Positions 22,950 through 35,733 of a stretch of 64,000 bases of DNA are shown one piece after another. The first letter of the stretch is position 1; every line of letters starts with the position of its first letter. The stretch is from contig NMRB01000198.1 of the NCBI GenBank assembly GCA_002633025.1, positions 421,667 to 485,666 on the forward strand, in the 5' to 3' direction. This stretch comes from Notospermus geniculatus (lineage: Eukaryota > Nemertea > Pilidiophora > Heteronemertea > Lineidae). Position numbers and translations under genes: made by a program. Below the pieces are notes generated by a model that worked only from the letters and a program-made list of their open reading frames with translations, did no database searches and was not told the DNA's origin.

Positions 22950-24069
22950 GCCCATGTGACAGGGAACACAGCACAACGATCGCATTACAAAATCGCTCGG
23001 GCGCATGTTTCTTATGAATGTTGCCACCAGCTAGAAAGCATAAGGCATGATCCATCAGAGTTTTATTCGTTTTCTCTCTCCAGCTGTTTATCTTAGAATC
23101 CATCGTTAGAAAATTGAGAAACCATTACATTTGTAGCTGAACAATCATTTTTGCTGTCGTTTGTGACCATCTATGATTTAGAGCTTGCCATATATGAGAA
23201 ATCGAGCGATTTACATGCAAGCTGATTCAAAGATAGCGCGGTAGTAATTAATTTCAGATCTCTGTGTAAGGTTTGCATGGCAGCTGAGGTTTTGCCATAT
23301 TTGATCAGGAAAAAACGTCAAGCCGTATATTATACTAGGCTCACATGGCACATCGAGTCATATGTACATAATTGAATTAATCTGTTTCGCTGTGTGATAG
23401 GCAGCTTACGTTTGGTGGTGCTGATTAAAAACGGATAATACTGAAAATTAATAAGCCAGCCCTGGGGAAAATGATCAGGCCACGACGTATCAAATGATCA
23501 GCAAAGGAAAATGAGAAGTGTGTAACACTTGCTACGCGGAGAGTAATTGATTAGATATATATCACAAGTAATCGATGAACAAGGGTGTCTAGTCGACGTC
23601 TCCGGGGCGAGGATAAAACACTGGATACGTGATCAGTCTAATTAGAATGGAAAGGTTTTAGCAATGGCATTCGCCGATCAAAGAATTGTTTAGTACCTGT
23701 AATGTTCAAGATTTTTTTTTCTTCTTCAGTACGGTTGATGATCAACAGATAGTTGCCCAAGTCACGGGCCCTAACTCGACTCCCTTCTCACATTAGATTG
23801 CAATGAATCGTGCCCAATCGGGCGATTTATTTTGCAACGATTGATGACGAACGAATCATTTACTTGAACCGTGAGGAATCAAAAGTCATTTACTTCAGAC
23901 ATTTTACAAGATTTATCTCCCTCACATTAGGAATGTGACACAAGTACCGATTAGTTTGGGGAACAACTTAAAGAAGTTGGTGACGCTCGATAGTGAGGGT
24001 TGGTCAACGAAACGGAAAGGGAACTTCAGCTCTTCAACACGCATCCTGAAGACATCAGGTCCTCTTAAC
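22950..24069. other. Intergenic stretch, nothing recognised
   Basis: A/T-rich sequence of about 1.1 kb with no ORF over 60 codons, hairpin or RNA recognised. Confidence 0.35.
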
Positions 24070-24353
24070 GTGCCTACACAGGTCGACATTGCGTCTTGAA
24101 GCAACTCGCGGCAACTAGCTTTCCGGCGATGGAAGCAACTCGGAGTGACTGATCAGTTGCCGATTTTGTCGACCTGAGCGCGCTTGCGTCTCCGACCAAC
24201 TGCCTGATCCGCTAGTTGAGCGTGCTGTTCGAGGAACTGCCAGCTGTTCCGAGTTCCTCTCAATCGCTGAAATGTCGACCTGCGCGTGGTGGTTTTTTGA
24301 TCTGCGACGGATCCGTCGAGTTGCTTCAAGACGCAATGTCGACCTGTGGGCAC
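24070..24353 (+). mobile_element. MITE family A, GGTGCC.ACAGGTCGACATTG ends (forward copy)
   Basis: Inverted ends of about 37 bases: GTGCCTACACAGGTCGACAT at 24070 and the inverse ending GGGCACC at 24353. The inner part of the ends is CGTCTTGAAGCAACTCG. A full-length second copy in reverse orientation is at 40953-41237. GTCGAC phrases recur in the interior. No coding function: the ORFs across it are read through the arms. Confidence 0.85.
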
Positions 24354-25340
24354 CTTTAGCATCGCTCCTAAGCCTGCATGCACCTTAACCAAAGGTTTTC
24401 CAGAAACTCCCACAGGGTTCTTCAAGGGTTTTTTTAACAATGATCTCAAATCAGAACCCTTTTTCAAAAGACCGTTGAGCATAGTGCCCGTAGAAAACTT
24501 CTAAAGGATGTTTTAGCATTTTTGTTCTGAAACTGTACTTTTGAAAACAGAGCCGTCAAAAATCAGGGTACTGTCAACTTTTCCAAACTCGGAGGGCATT
24601 GCTTTCTCCCCACTCGAGTGGGTTATACATTTATAATGACTCCACTAAATAATACATCCGTGAATGGACTCACAATCCCCTTCAAAATCGTTAAATCTCA
24701 ATCTAAATGAGAAGCGGGCACATTGGGCTAATCTGTCTTCGACATGGATGACATTTCGCCGTGACAGGTATGCTAAACATCTCATTTAGCCCATTATTTT
24801 GGCGCTAGACGAGTTATTGTCTCGTGTTTGGGGTCCACTCTGGGGTGTTTAGGGAGATAATCTTATTCGACGGTGGGACATGTCTAAAATTGCAGTATAC
24901 CTGGCTCTCTGCTCGTCAGTGAACTCTGAAAGTTACATTACACTACGGGGAACGATAAAGGAATCCTTACAGACAAGCAATAGATCCCCCACACACCGGC
25001 AACAACATTTCCGCAATGCATTTTACTAATGAAAAAGTTAATCAGATCGTTGAAATTTAAAAAAAAAAGAAAAGTTACTTACTTTTTTATCCTTTTGTTT
25101 CTACCTAGGCTTATGTCAAGAACAAATGATCAATGAAGTGTTGAAAAAAGTGCTCTTAACACAAAATGTTATTCTAATCGATGATTAAATGTTTGATCAG
25201 CTTAGTAAATATCATTGTGGACAGAAGTTCGATTGTCTGCAATTTAGTAAGTGAAACTTCAAATGGAGTTACAATAAAATCGATGTTTGTTCAATTTAGC
25301 AGGTGGCCCTATGTATTCGGTTGTTTTCGGCTTGTGACAT
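24354..25340. other. Intergenic stretch, nothing recognised
   Basis: A 15-base poly(A) tract (about 25059) and ordinary A/T-rich sequence; no gene or repeat supported. Confidence 0.35.
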
Positions 25341-25376
25341 CCAAAAGCCCCCTCCCCCCCCCCCCCCGATAAACAA

Positions 25377-25800
25377 CATAATAATAATATCTTTATTGTC
25401 ACCTGGTATACAAAGTTCTTTACATGGTTTTTTGACGGATAAAGAGTTGAACGAAAAAGAAAAAAAATTATATGTAAAAAATGAAATGATGAGGGAGTCT
25501 TGGAGCTGAATGCACTTCTTAAAATTTTCCAGTGTTTTTATGATCTTCATGAAAAAGAAACCGACAATATGACTAATGTTGTCATCACTGGCCATCAGGC
25601 AATATTTAAGTCTTCCAAAATCTGGTTACTGCACTGAAATAGTGTGTGATATTCATCTCCAATTTCCCTCGAACTACACATTGAACAAATCCGCTCATTT
25701 CTCGGAATGTTGCTCCGTCTACCACTCTCAATTTCAAACGGATGGCAAGAGAGCCTTAGCTTTCCATACTTGGATATTACTTATAGATTCCAGATATCTA
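25377..25800 (-). pseudogene. Degraded non-LTR retrotransposon 3' end (RT ORF C-terminus)
   Basis: Minus-strand reading from about 25770 down to 25595 gives GKLRLSCHPFEIESGRR.. followed by RNERICSMCSSREIGDEYHT and LFQC. This is the Cys-His tail (CxxC..ExExHxLxxC) at the end of the reverse-transcriptase ORF in CR1/L2/jockey-type LINEs. After an in-frame TGA at 25595-25597, a shifted frame continues with LMASDDNISHIVGFFFMK, the usual final helix. The 3' end is ACAATAAAGATATTATTATT on the minus strand (25379-25400), beyond which lies a C-run (25350-25366). It is a 5'-truncated, frameshifted, dead copy. Confidence 0.75.
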
Positions 25801-26158
25801 CCCTGCAAAAAGTTCGCTTTACAGTAGCATACACTATTCCAACATGCTGCCCATAGAATGATAAAGACGAAAATCATATCACCACGTCTTTCCTTTAACA
25901 ATTGCCTTCATCGCTATGAAACATACTTGTAAACAATTTTGTGAAATTTTTCGTACAGGTACGACAGTATCAGTTAGCCAGTGCGAAAGAACTTAAAGGT
26001 CACGATTCACGTAAAATCTATTGCCAGACTGATATATGTCTATACATCTGCTAGAGAGTTATCAATTACAAGTAGCAGTGGGAGGATAAGTCCATTGAAA
26101 GGAATGGAGGCGAGTGAGCAATATGATTTGGAGACTTACTGCTGAATTGAAGTCGGTA

Positions 26159-26373
26159 AAGCCTGCCGCGCACTGGAGCTATCTGCTGAGCAAAAAGTCA
26201 TTCGAGACCGTTTGCTCAGCAGATAGCTCACCGAAAAATACGCGCACACGCGAGCTTTCTGCCTCGCGAGGCAAAAAACTCACCGAAATTACGCGCACAC
26301 GCGAGCTATCTGCTGAGCAAACGGTCTCGAATGACTTTTTGCTCAGCAGACAGCTCCAGTGTGCGGCAGGCTT
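26159..26373. mobile_element. AAGCCTGCCGC hairpin element, TA target, copy 1 only
   Basis: AAGCCTGCCGC..CACTGGAGC at 26159 mirrors GCTCCAGT..GCGGCAGGCTT ending 26373, with TA on both sides. The inside is an intricate set of inverse repeats of GAGCTATCTGCTGAGCAAA and CGCGCACACGCGAGC. Copy 2 of the segment has a different element (32565-32943) at this place. Confidence 0.85.
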
Positions 26374-27156
26374 TACATGCAGCGTTTCTTGCAAATATGG
26401 TAGCGAAATTATCCCCGATCGTTCGATTAACAGTCAAACAACCATCAAATAAGGTTCCCTTTATGTTCAACTTTGTCTCCCAGAATTCGCCAATAACGGA
26501 TGGAAATCTGCGACACAAAGATTTCTGGAGCAAACAATTACAACTCGCCTTTTTTGTCTCATGAGAATACGGGAGAACGTCGTGGAATCATATTCTGATA
26601 ACACTTTACTTTGCGCACGCAACACACAATTACTAAAGCGATGATAAGAAGGCGATTTACAGACGTATTTTCTCGGCTGCCGAGGAACCCTAGACATTTG
26701 CCCCTAGAAACAGCTCTTTTTGCAAGAGGAAATACAACCGACACGATGACGTATGCATCTCATTTCCTATTCTTCGACTTGGTGCTGATAGCGGCAGTGC
26801 AGTTCGAGTGGAAAAGTATGCATAGCTTCACAAACGTTGCGGTAGTTCTGTCTGCAGTGTCTCTCAAGATAATTGACCTTTGAAAGGAAGGCAACACTGG
26901 ATGCAATCACGTAAGAAATGGAACTCCCAGCTCCACTCTATATTGAAATAAGGGACCGAGACCGTTCCTTTGCAACGTGATAACTACATGTATATTTACT
27001 TTTTGATAAACCCGTGGCAACTCGCTCTACGACTCCTGATAGAGCTATCACTTTAATCGATCATGTCACCAGCACCGATCCCAATGGATCCCACTGCCCT
27101 TCACCGTTGAAGGTCAAAAATGACTACCTCACGACTCGATAGTATCAGGCAGCGTA

Positions 27157-27763
27157 AAGCCTCGCTTATGTCGCCCTTAAGGGCTCCGCACACCAGCGAT
27201 TTTTCGAGCGATTTTCTAGGCGACCGGCCTTGCGACCACCGAAGCGACTAACATATTTTCAGTTTTTACAATTTTTGCTGACTCGATTGCGACAAACGCC
27301 TCCTTGGCCAAGATCAGTGATGTGGTGGAAAACATCAGTGATCCATCTCAAAGATAAATATCGCAGGCGACGTAATAGTCGCATCGGTAGTCGCACCCAT
27401 TTTAGTCGCTAGTGTGCGGAGCCCTTTACGTACAGTCAGAACTAGTTGGCAACTGATAATCGGCGCGTAGTTGTCCCTAATCAGTCACAACTACTAGGTG
27501 ACATAAGCTCTCGGGCGTCGGCGAGTAACTAGTTGCAAACTACAAATATCCAGATCCTGAAAATCGCACGTGTTCAACTTCAGCACATTTTACCTAAAAT
27601 CAAAAGAAATCTGTGTCGACATAAGCATTCAAAAGACGGCGATAAACTAGTTCCAGGTAGTTGCGACCGATCGGTATTTTTCGAGTCGGTGGCGACATAA
27701 GTTATCAGTTGCAACTTGTTGCCGCTATTTCTATCACAGCATTGGGCGACATAAGCGAGGCTT
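27157..27763. mobile_element. AAGCCTCGCTTATGTCGCC element, TA target, copy 1 only
   Basis: Ends AAGCCTCGCTTATGTCGCC and GGCGACATAAGCGAGGCTT flanked by TA. The allele in segment A copy 2 (around 33725) reads GCAGCGTTAGCCGTACG with no insertion. The interior holds further inverses (ACTAGTTGCAAACTA, AGGTGACATAAGC) and a second element nested at 27179-27426. Confidence 0.9.
27179..27426. mobile_element. AAGGGCTCCGCACAC element nested inside the previous one
   Basis: AAGGGCTCCGCACACCAGCG at 27179 mirrors CGCTAGTGTGCGGAGCCCTT ending about 27426. Inner repeats of GCGACTR/YAGTCGC are abundant. It sits only ~22 bases inside the left end of its host element. Confidence 0.8.
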
Positions 27764-28984
27764 TAGCCGTACGTTTCCTACGTAGCGCAGGTTTTGCTGA
27801 CGCTGTAGAGGCCGAGCTAGAATTTGCCCAGTGCACGTCAGAGTTTGATCCAAACTACCCACTGACCATGCTGACACTGGAAGAATCAGACTGAAAAGAA
27901 AAGCAGGAGGATGACCATTCGAGACAGACCCTGGTTCTGAACTACCCGTATACACCTGTCCTTTCCAAAAAACATGGTGCCTACCACAGTTGTAGTTCTC
28001 CCACATGACGTCGTGGCCAGTCATTGTCAAGCATGACATAACACTACCAAACGTATTATTTTACCTAAACTTCTGTGCCCAATCCGGCTTGACCAGCTTA
28101 CCGTGCCAGCAGCCACTGAATGGTATTAAGCTTCTGACGTCATATGGTGAAAACTGCTAGACCGCCATCTTTGTTGGAAAGGCCTGTAACTTCTCAACGC
28201 TGACGAACCATTTCTGCTGACCAACGTCATACCCTATCAGCGCATCAGTCCTGGCAATCCGCTTCATGTCCAAGAACGGATTGGATTATTTCGAAGCATT
28301 TGAAACGACAACAAGTTCTCGTTACTGTCAACTAACGTTATTATTGAACCATGACATCAATAAGTGCAGATACCGTATTCAGACCCTAGAGGTCTGTTTC
28401 TGTGTGGAGTTTGCTTCTGACAACTGTAATGAATTCTATCATTTTGACGTGAGACGCCAGTCGTATAACCTAAGTCTCCCGATACAAACGTAAATCGGTA
28501 TCCGGCTGTCATGTAGACCGGAATGGAACGACGTTCCGTCAGCCAAATTATCGGAATGCGCCCCTTTCATGTCTTTGACGGAAACCATCACAAACTTTCT
28601 TCCGACGCAGCAGTATACAGTGTACACAAAACAACTACAGCCTACTATCTCTTCACCACACCATTGTTTCTGACCGCTCAACGCTGCCCATTCGGAACAT
28701 ACGGCTCCAGGACTCGCCTGCTGCTGACATACGTGTTTTGGTAAGCTTCAAGAGCTCCGACACGCTGAATACAAATGAGGATGTTACTGCTATATGTTTA
28801 TATTTTATGATATTGTGCGAATATTCAATGTTATTAATCAACTGCAGGGTCAGAACATTACGGACCACAAAGAGAGGACAATTTGGTAAATCCCCAAAAA
28901 GCTACATGTAGTAGCCGCGTTGGGCGGTGGTACATGTACATGTAGAGGGCGTCCAACATGACTGCGGAAGGCCATGTGAACAAC

Positions 28985-29262
28985 TATATCCTTAGTGTTT
29001 TTCACATCGTTCTGGCCAAAGGTACTTAGTTGAACTCAGGAATGTGACCAGATCACATTTACCAAAAGATAGTGGTGTTGCAGAACACTAAGATTTTCCG
29101 TAGGGTTGGCGTAGCTCTTTCACGGTGTGACCTAAAGCCAGTAAGCCATTGACACTGGCTGCGGAGGGTCGTGCAACATTCTTATTTGTGATCACACCAT
29201 TACATTAGTGACAAGAGGTCAGCCGAGTACCTTTGGCCAGATCGATCTGAAAAACACTATAC
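28985..29262 (+). mobile_element. MITE family B (TAGTGTTTTTCA..TCTGGCC ends), copy 1
   Basis: Left TAGTGTTTTTCACATCGTTC then TGGCCAAAGGTAC mirrors GTACCTTTGGCCAGATCGAT then CTGAAAAACACTA. The allele at 34945-35361 carries an extra hairpin. A third, reverse-oriented member spans 62409-63946 and is split by a large nested insertion. Non-coding. Confidence 0.85.
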
Positions 29263-29705
29263 CATGATGGTATCCCTTTCGTACAAAATTTACACGAACT
29301 GCGACCGTATCCGTAACAATAACAGTCTGAGGTATTGATCAATTAGCGAAATAGCTGCAGGATTGCCTGGTCAATTCATTTCACACTTTATCTAGCTCTC
29401 CATCATCTACCCTGAGGTTAACTTTAGAATGATTTGATGTTTGATGGAGATTGGAAGTACCAGCTGGTACACACAGCTGTTGGACATAAAATAAAGTTAT
29501 GTCGCCGTAGCTCCATATTTGCCTTTACTATACTCGTCTCTACGGCGTCTCTTTGAGTACCGAGACGCCCAAGAGCATGAGCGAGAGTTGTTGGCGATAT
29601 GTAAGGCAAGACAGCAGCCCAACCACATGACATGTGGGGACACCGATAGAACGATATCAACTAGAAGATCACGCATTCGGGAAGAACCTTGTAACATAAG
29701 CCCTT

Positions 29706-29933
29706 GTTACACTACATAAAAAACCCGTGTCGAACCCGGGTTTTTCTGTCCACACCTGTTAATAATGCGGTGTAATAATCCCCTCCGAGCTCGAACGGGT
29801 TTTGGAGGGATTAATTTAGGTCCCCGTCCCAAAATTTGAGTAGTGTTGACGGGCACCGGGCCTCACGAGGGATTTTTCAGAGCCGGGCTAGACCCGGGTG
29901 TCAAAAAACCCGGGGATTTCTATGTAATGTAAC
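29706..29933. mobile_element. GTTACACTACATAAAA element, copy 1 only
   Basis: GTTACACTACATAAAAAACC at 29706 mirrors the right end ATGTAATGTAAC at 29933, preceded by AAAAAACCCGGGGATTTCT. CCCGGG-rich inner repeats recur (ACCCGGGTTTTT, GACCCGGGTGTC). Segment A copy 2 lacks it (CTTGTAACAATACAACATCA). The same terminus ends the 62554-63853 insertion. Confidence 0.8.
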
Positions 29934-30489
29934 CACGGCTATAGTCTTGAAGCTTATGTTTTGTTGCCTCTGTGATCTGATTGCCAGGAATCGAAAAGGC
30001 AATGAAGCTAAGTCATTTGCTGCGGAATACTGAGTGCAGTGTGCAGGTTCATAACAGTTCAGATTGTTGTTGTTCTAAGACTTTTTTCTCCTGAAGTTGT
30101 AGATTATCACTGAAAAAAGTAGGGCCTTCGTGCAAATGATGCACACACTGAATGCCACGGCTGAATTTAGATCAAGACGTCAAAAATGCATTACAACATT
30201 GGCCACTGACCTTCAAAACTACAAAAGACTTGCTTATTTGATTAATAGATACCATGTTTCTATCTGTTGGTAATACATTTATGGGGTGTATAAAATCCAA
30301 CCGTTCAAAAGATAGTTGTACATCGGCTCCCATTTTCCTGTACAAAGCTCGGTATATTTGAACACAATGACCTTGATAATGACCTTTAACCGGCAAATCC
30401 AGGGTGGGATCCACCCTTAAATTTCACCTCAACCTATGATCTAGCACAGATTCCAGCCATTAACACACGATGCCGACAAATGTTTAAAA

Positions 30490-30660
30490 TTTCATGTTGG
30501 CCGGTCTACTATTTAGAAATGTTTTGAAAATGTTGATGGTGTAGACAGGCCTGTTAGTAGTTGAAGAGTGTACACCAACCCAGAAACAAGCCGCAACATT
30601 TCTAAAACAGTTTTCAAATTTTTTTGTCGCAGAAATGTTTTGAAAATGTTGATGATGAAT
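30490..30660. repeat. MITE family C fragment (AATGTTGATGGTGTAGACAG)
   Basis: AAATGTTTTGAAAATGTTGA then TGGTGTAGACAGGCCTGT, and a second AAATGTTTTGAAAATGTTGA ~110 bases on. Related to 36217-36480 in copy 2 and to the complete element at 52777-53036. Confidence 0.6.
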
Positions 30661-32295
30661 GACCTTCATCGCCCTTGCCGCGATATCCACCTCGACTGTC
30701 CGTGGTTTGCCGTACTGGTCAATCAGGCGACACCTGCCCATAGGCGGGGGTCTTTTCTGATATAATGGCTTTTCTTTGGTAGACTGGCGCATATCACAAG
30801 GTATTTGTGAGCTAATTTGTCAGAAGAACGAGGGGGCTTTGTGGATAAGCTGTGATCGCGAATCATCGATGAGGAAAATCGTATACTAGTATACATGAAG
30901 AATGTAACAAAGAACCCGTGCTTTCTGTGCAAACACCGAACAACAAATGTGGCGTAGAAATGGTACAGAGAACACAATGTTTGTTTCAACAGTGAAGTGT
31001 AATATATGCAAAATCGGTGCAGTATATGATACTAAATGGACAAACTTATAAAGGAGAGCACATATTCAAACAAATCTCTGTTCGGGTGATACCGGATTCG
31101 GCTCTTCTGATGAGACAACCACAGGTCAGTTCTTGGAACACGACCAAACTTCTGCAACATAGTACAACTTTCGACAGCGCAACCTTCGAATCCTGGCTCA
31201 GTCTTCAGCCACAGGTTTAGACAAAGAGGTGGTAACACGAGTTGTACTGTCTGTAGACAACATCAGATCTAAGTAGGCCTACACGTATCTCCGGCTGGCC
31301 AAAGGACAACATCCCAACCAGCCAACTCTCAGCTCTGGTCTGGTACAGCATAGCCTGTTGAATTGACTCGATCACACAACGCAGCCAAAATGCTCTGTTC
31401 TACCCTGTCTACACAGGTCTGGTCCGTCATCTGCATGTACATGTACTGATCTGAACACACAAAGCCAAAACGCCGAACACCCCACGCACATTGCATAACA
31501 GTAAGTCACATAATATAGTCAACAATAGGGAAGGCCTTTCACAAAGAGATTTCCTTCACTCACGGGTATGACAGGCAGCATAGGACAATTTTGTGTCACA
31601 AACATGGAGACATCACCTTACGCTGACATATTTCAACTCAAGCTGGGGGTTGAAAACACGACAGTTAATATAGTGGAAGATAAATCTGCCAGTTGAGCCC
31701 TGAAAAAATGCTGATGGGAGCACGTCGGATAATCCCCCGGCTTTTCGAAGAGACCGAGGGCATGACAGATTGCTGGGATTGAGGATTAGAGATGTGACTG
31801 AATCTTCTGCCTTCTGTTCCAACATCCATTGACACATTGTGTACATGTATGTGCGCGTGCATTGGCCGTAAAAACCAAGAAGAAACACTAAATGAAGTAA
31901 ATGAAGTGGATTTGATGCTAGTCAGGATGGTGACATTTCAAATTTTAGATAGAATACATGTATACACGTATATGCCAAAAGCTATGGTTTGTAAAGTATA
32001 CTTCAGTCATGTGGGTGTGTAACCAATTACACGACGAAGAATATGGCCAAAACAGCCGGATGTTTCCATGTTTTTGATTAGGCTCTATCAGACATACTGG
32101 CATATCAGAAAGATAGATCAAAATATCTAATTTGCTCATCTAAAAAATTGTTGTCGGCGTTGATTATATAGATCTGAATAGGGCATTTTAGCTCATTATA
32201 GCGACCCATTTCGCAAATTGTAATGGACCACAGACTTGCCAGTATATCATGTCAAATAATAATTGATAAAATGAATACTTTCAACAGGCAAGGTG

Positions 32296-32296
32296 N
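32296..32296. other. Single N: contig junction
   Basis: The only ambiguous base nearby. Segment A copy 1 ends on its left and copy 2 begins on its right. Confidence 0.95.
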
Positions 32297-32564
32297 TTAA
32301 CAATTGCCTTCATCGCTATGAAACATACTTGTAAACAATCTATATTTTGTGAAATTTTTCGTACAGGTACGACAGCATCAGTTAGCCAGTGCGAAAGAAC
32401 TTAAAGGTCACGAATCACGTAAAATCTATTGCCAGACTGATATATGTCTATACATCTGCTAGAGAGTTATCAATTACAAGTAGCAGTGGGAGGATAAGTC
32501 CATTGAAAGGAATGGAGGCGAGTGAGCAATATGATTTGGAGACTATTGCTGAAGTCGGTAACAT

Positions 32565-32943
32565 GGGTGTGTTTCAAAAAGTGTTCCGTGGTGAAAGGCT
32601 GTTTCTTGAAACTCTACAATATTCATGTCAGATCTAGGTATCATGGAGCTCCAAATTATGGCACTGCAAACTAATTGATCTATTAACCCTTTAAAGTCTG
32701 ACAGCAGAAAGTAGTTTTGGTGTCGGACGGAACGATAGATTTTGCTGGTATGCTGAATATTTTTTGATACAATCCTTCAAATGAGTGTACACTGTACATG
32801 GAGAAACAAATAGTTAAAGGTCTATATTATCAAATACCAACGTTACATTTGATTTTTGGAAAATCAATGGCACAAATCTTTCTGATCATTTCAAAGTTAA
32901 ATTTTGCCCCATTTTCTTGGGTGACCAATTTTGAAACACACCC
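32565..32943. mobile_element. GGGTGTGTTTCAAAA MITE, second member
   Basis: Same ends and interior as 9014-9408. It lies where copy 1 of the segment carries the AAGCCTGCCGC element, so the two alleles differ in element identity. Confidence 0.85.
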
Positions 32944-34976
32944 ACATGCAGCGTTTCTTGCAAATATGGCAGCGAAATAACGGGCGATCGTTCGATTAAC
33001 AGTCAAACCACCATCAAATAAGGTTCCCTATTATGTTCAACTTTGTCTCTCAGAATTCGCCAATAACGGATGGAAATCTGCGACACAAAGATTTCTGGAG
33101 CAAACAATTACAACTCGCCTTTTTTGTCTCATGAGATTACGGGGAGAACGTCGTGGAATCATATTCTGATAACACTTTACTTTGCGCACGCAACACACAA
33201 TTACTAAAAGCGATGATAAGAAGGCGATTTACAGACGTATTTTCTCGGCTGCCGAGGAACCCTAGACATTTGCCCCTAGAAACAGCTCTTTTTGCAAGAG
33301 GAAATACAACCGACACGATGACGTATGCATCTCATTTCCTATTCTTCGACTTGGTGCTGATAGCGGCAGTGCAGTTCGAGTGGAAAAGTATGCATAGCTT
33401 CACAAACGTTGCGGTAGTTCTGTCTGCAGTGTCTCTCAAGATAATTGACCTTTGAATGGAAGGCAACACTGGATGCAATCACGTAAGAAATGGAACTCCC
33501 AACTCCACTCTATATTGAAATAGGGACCGAGACCTTTCCTTTGCAACGTGATAACTATATGTATATTTACTTTTTGATAAACCCGTGGCAACTCGCTCTA
33601 CGGCTCCTGATAGAGCTATCACTTTAATCGACCATGTCACCAGTACCGATCCCAATGGATCCCACTGCCCTTCACCGTTGAAGGTCAGAAATGACCACCT
33701 CATGACTCGATAGTATCAGGCAGCGTTAGCCGTACGTTTCCTACGTAGCGCAGGTTTTGCTGACGCTGTAGAGGCCGAGCTAGAATTCGCCCAGTGCACG
33801 TCAGAGTCTGATCCAAAGTACCCACTGACATGACTGACCATGCTGACACTGGAAGAATCAGACTGAAAAGAAAAGCAGGAGGATGACCATTCGAGACAGA
33901 CCCTGGTTCTGAACTACCCGTATACACCTGTCCTTTCCAACAAACATGGTGCCTACCACAGTAGTTCTCCCACATGACGTCGTGGCCAGTCATTGTCAAG
34001 CATGACATAACACTACCAAACGTATTATTTTACCTAAACCTTTGTGCCCAATCCGGCTTGACCAGCTTACCGTGCCAGCAGCCACTGAATGGTATTAAGC
34101 TTCTGACGTCATATGGTGAAAACTGCTAGACCGCCATCTTTGTTGGAAAGGCCTGTAACTTCTCAACGCTGACGAACCATTTCTGCTGACCAACGTCACA
34201 CCCCATCAGCGCATCAGCCCTGGCAATCCGCTTCATGTCCAAGAACGCGATTGGATTATTTGAACGCATTTGAAACGACAACAAGTTCTCGTTGCTGTCA
34301 ACTAACGTTATTATTGAACCATGACATCAATAAGTGCAGATATTCAGACCCTAGAGGTCTGTTTCTGTGTAGAGTTTGCTTCTGACAACTGTAATGAATT
34401 CTATCATTTTGACGTGAGACGCCAGTCGTAACCTAAGTCTCCCGATACAAACGTAAATCGGTATCCGGCTGTCATGTAGATCGGAATGGAACGACGTTCC
34501 GTCAGCCAAATTATCGGAATGCGCCTCTTTCATGTCTTTGACGGAAACCATCACAAACTTTCTTCCGACGCAGCAGTATACAGTGTACACAAAACAACTA
34601 CAGCCTACTATCTCTTCACCACACCATTGTTTCTGACCTCTCAACGCTGCCCATTAGGAACATACGGCTCCAAGATTCGCCTGCTGTTGACATACGTGTT
34701 TTGGTAAGCTTCAAGAGCTCCGACACGCTGAATACAAATGAGGATGTTACTGCTATATGTTTATATTTTATGATATTGTGCGAATATTCAATGTTATTAA
34801 TCAACTGCAGGGTCAGAACATTACGGACCACAAAGAGAGGACAATTTGGTAAATCCCCAAAAAGCTACATGTAGTAGCCGCGTTGGGCGGTGGTACATGT
34901 AGAGGGCGTCCAACATGACTGCGAAAGGCCATGTGAACAACTATATCCTTTAGTGTTTTTCTGGCCAAAGGTACTA

Positions 34977-35127
34977 AAGCGGGTGATCCACTGTTGCGAT
35001 TTTGGCTTGAGACGGGGTTGCGATCCCTTGCGGTTACCTTATAAGGGTTTCCGATTGCCATATAAGGTAACCGCAAGGGATCGCAACCCCGTCTCAAGCC
35101 CAAATCGCAACAGTGGATCACCCGCTT
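34977..35127. mobile_element. 151-base AAGCGGGTGATCC hairpin, copy 2 only
   Basis: Nearly perfect arms of about 65-70 bases (AAGCGGGTGATCCACTGTTG ... GGTAACCGCAAGGGATCGC) with a short loop. It is inserted in the family B MITE, while copy 1 reads GGTACTTAGTTGAAC uninterrupted. A same-length relative is at 59501-59651. Confidence 0.9.
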
Positions 35128-35733
35128 TAGTTGAACTCAGGAATGTGACCAGATCACATTTACCAAAAGATAGTGGTGTTGCACAACACTAAGATTTTCC
35201 GTAGGGTTGGCGTAGCTCTTTCACGGTGTGACCTAAAGCCAGTAAGCCATTGACACTGGCTGCGGAGGGTCGTGCAACATTCTTATTTGTGATCACACCA
35301 TTACATTAGTGACAAGAGGTCAGCCGAGTACCTTTGGCCAGATCGATCTGAAAAACACTATACCATGATGGTATCCCTTTCGTACAAAATTTACACAAAC
35401 TGCGACCGTATCCGTAACAATAACAGTATGAGGTATTGATCAATTAGCGAAATAGCTGCAGGATTGCCTGGTCAATTCATTTAATGATCAAATGATATCC
35501 TGACTGGCTGTGCACACTTTATCTCGCTCTCCATCATCTACCCTGAGGTTAACTTCAGAATGATTTGATGTTTGATGGAGATTGGAAGTACCAGCTGGTA
35601 CACACAGCTGTTGGACATAAAATAAAGTTATGTCGCCGTAGCTCCATATTTGCCTTTACTATTCGTCTCTAATAGTCGTCTCTTTGGGTACCGAGACGCC
35701 CAAGAGCATAAGCGAGAGTTGTTGGCGAGTGTA

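Larger units (their letters stand above)
25896..32295 (+). repeat. Segment A copy 1 (end of first contig)
   Basis: From TTAACAATTGCCTTCATCGC at 25896 to CAGGCAAGGTG at 32295 the sequence is collinear with 32297-38359, with scattered substitutions and several insertions. Copy 1 stops at the single N at 32296. Copy-1-specific insertions include 26159-26373, 27157-27763 and 29706-29933. No recognised gene lies in it. An 80-codon ORF (26641-26883, +) is identical in both copies but matches no family I know. Confidence 0.95.
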
